Below are positions 22,305 to 22,479 of a stretch of DNA of 22,479 nucleotides, one piece after another. The notes beneath the pieces were generated by a model that was not told the DNA's origin, did not search any database, and worked only from the letters and a program-made list of their open reading frames with translations. Each line of letters opens with the position of its first letter. Within the stretch, counting starts at the first letter, position 1. The position numbers and the translations under genes were made by a program. The DNA is from a virus. The stretch lies in IMG/VR virus record IMGVR_UViG_3300029309_000378, positions 1-22,479 of that record; one strand, 5' to 3'.

Positions 22305-22479
22305 AGCAATGGCACTTATATGTGCTGCATGGATAGCAAACGGAGAGGCCAAACAAGCGTGTTTCACACATATGTTTGAATGGGAGTTTGAAACAAAACG
22401 AGAATGTCAGATTAGACTGCTTCACTATCGGGCAAAAGAATTACCACATTATCACAACATTGTATTAGGCGAATGTATT
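22297..22479 (+). CDS. 5' part of a small predicted secreted protein (truncated by window edge)
   Basis: The ATG at 22297 lies inside the end of the DUF3310 gene (8-base overlap) and opens a frame of 61 codons running off the window. The N terminus (MFKAMALICAAWIANGEAKQ) looks like a signal peptide: one Lys, a hydrophobic stretch and a plausible cleavage after GEA. The mature part has Cys residues at 22, 37 and 60, with Cys9 in the leader, and alternates charged and aromatic residues (FEWEFETKRECQIRLLHYR). A periplasmic or envelope location is inferred. Its place in the early operon suggests a host-envelope function such as superinfection exclusion, but nothing in the sequence proves it. The C terminus is unknown. 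Confidence 0.65.
   Translation, partial: MFKAMALICAAWIANGEAKQACFTHMFEWEFETKRECQIRLLHYRAKELPHYHNIVLGECI

Noticed and set aside
1-22479. tRNA genes, CRISPR arrays, integrase, transposase, attachment sites, toxin-antitoxin or retron-like modules
   Set aside because: No intergenic space is large enough except 17166-17259, which holds promoters; no repeat-spacer pattern, cloverleaf or recombinase motif was seen.

Overview
The window is a continuous piece of a tailed-phage genome (Caudoviricetes), packed almost without gaps. It is probably a short-tailed (podovirus-like) phage of an AT-rich aquatic or marine bacterium. The phage assignment rests on virion protein families in a single collinear block, a cell-wall peptidase of lysis type, and a replication block. 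The marine assignment is inference: many of these proteins resemble, from memory, families abundant in uncultured marine phage genomes, and no database search was possible. I see no long-tail tape measure, tail tube or baseplate genes. The very large internal-virion-type proteins instead suggest DNA ejection through a short tail. Terminase, portal, major capsid protein and DNA polymerase are not in the window.

Layout. (1) 2-5603, rightward: the end of an unknown gene, then beta-rich Ser/Thr/Gly/Asn-rich tail or fibre proteins, a 713-residue putative tail-hub protein and a 76-residue accessory protein. (2) 5635-15258, rightward: four putative internal virion or ejection proteins of 530, 302, 763 and 1611 residues, two of them with clear membrane-seeking segments. 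(3) 15259-15717: an M15-type peptidoglycan peptidase, probably the endolysin. (4) 15714-17165, leftward: an SNF2-family helicase, the only convincing minus-strand gene; its stop codon shares the tetranucleotide TTAA with the stop of the peptidase. (5) 17166-17259: the only real regulatory gap, carrying overlapping divergent promoter candidates and a dyad. (6) 17260-22479, rightward: a coiled-coil protein, an SSB-like protein, an archaeo-eukaryotic-type primase, a small conserved phage protein, a UvrD/Rep-like helicase, a DUF3310 protein and the start of a small secreted protein.

How it fits together. Nearly every rightward junction is a TAATG or ATGA overlap or direct abutment, so each block is probably one polycistronic, translationally coupled unit. 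The right-hand block is the early/replication unit, with primase, SSB-like protein and helicase made together. The left-hand block is the late unit, with tail and ejection proteins followed by lysis. The helicase on the opposite strand is transcribed away from the replication unit and into the end of the late unit.

The features I find least expected are: a GC-rich double-hairpin island inside the 1611-residue ejection protein gene (about 14110-14220); overlapping divergent promoters with a dyad at 17176-17214; SSB-tip-like C termini on two adjacent replication proteins; a lengthened zinc-ligand loop in the M15 enzyme; and a short Gly-Gly motif recurring across three virion proteins. I did not find a clearly new defence or mobile system.
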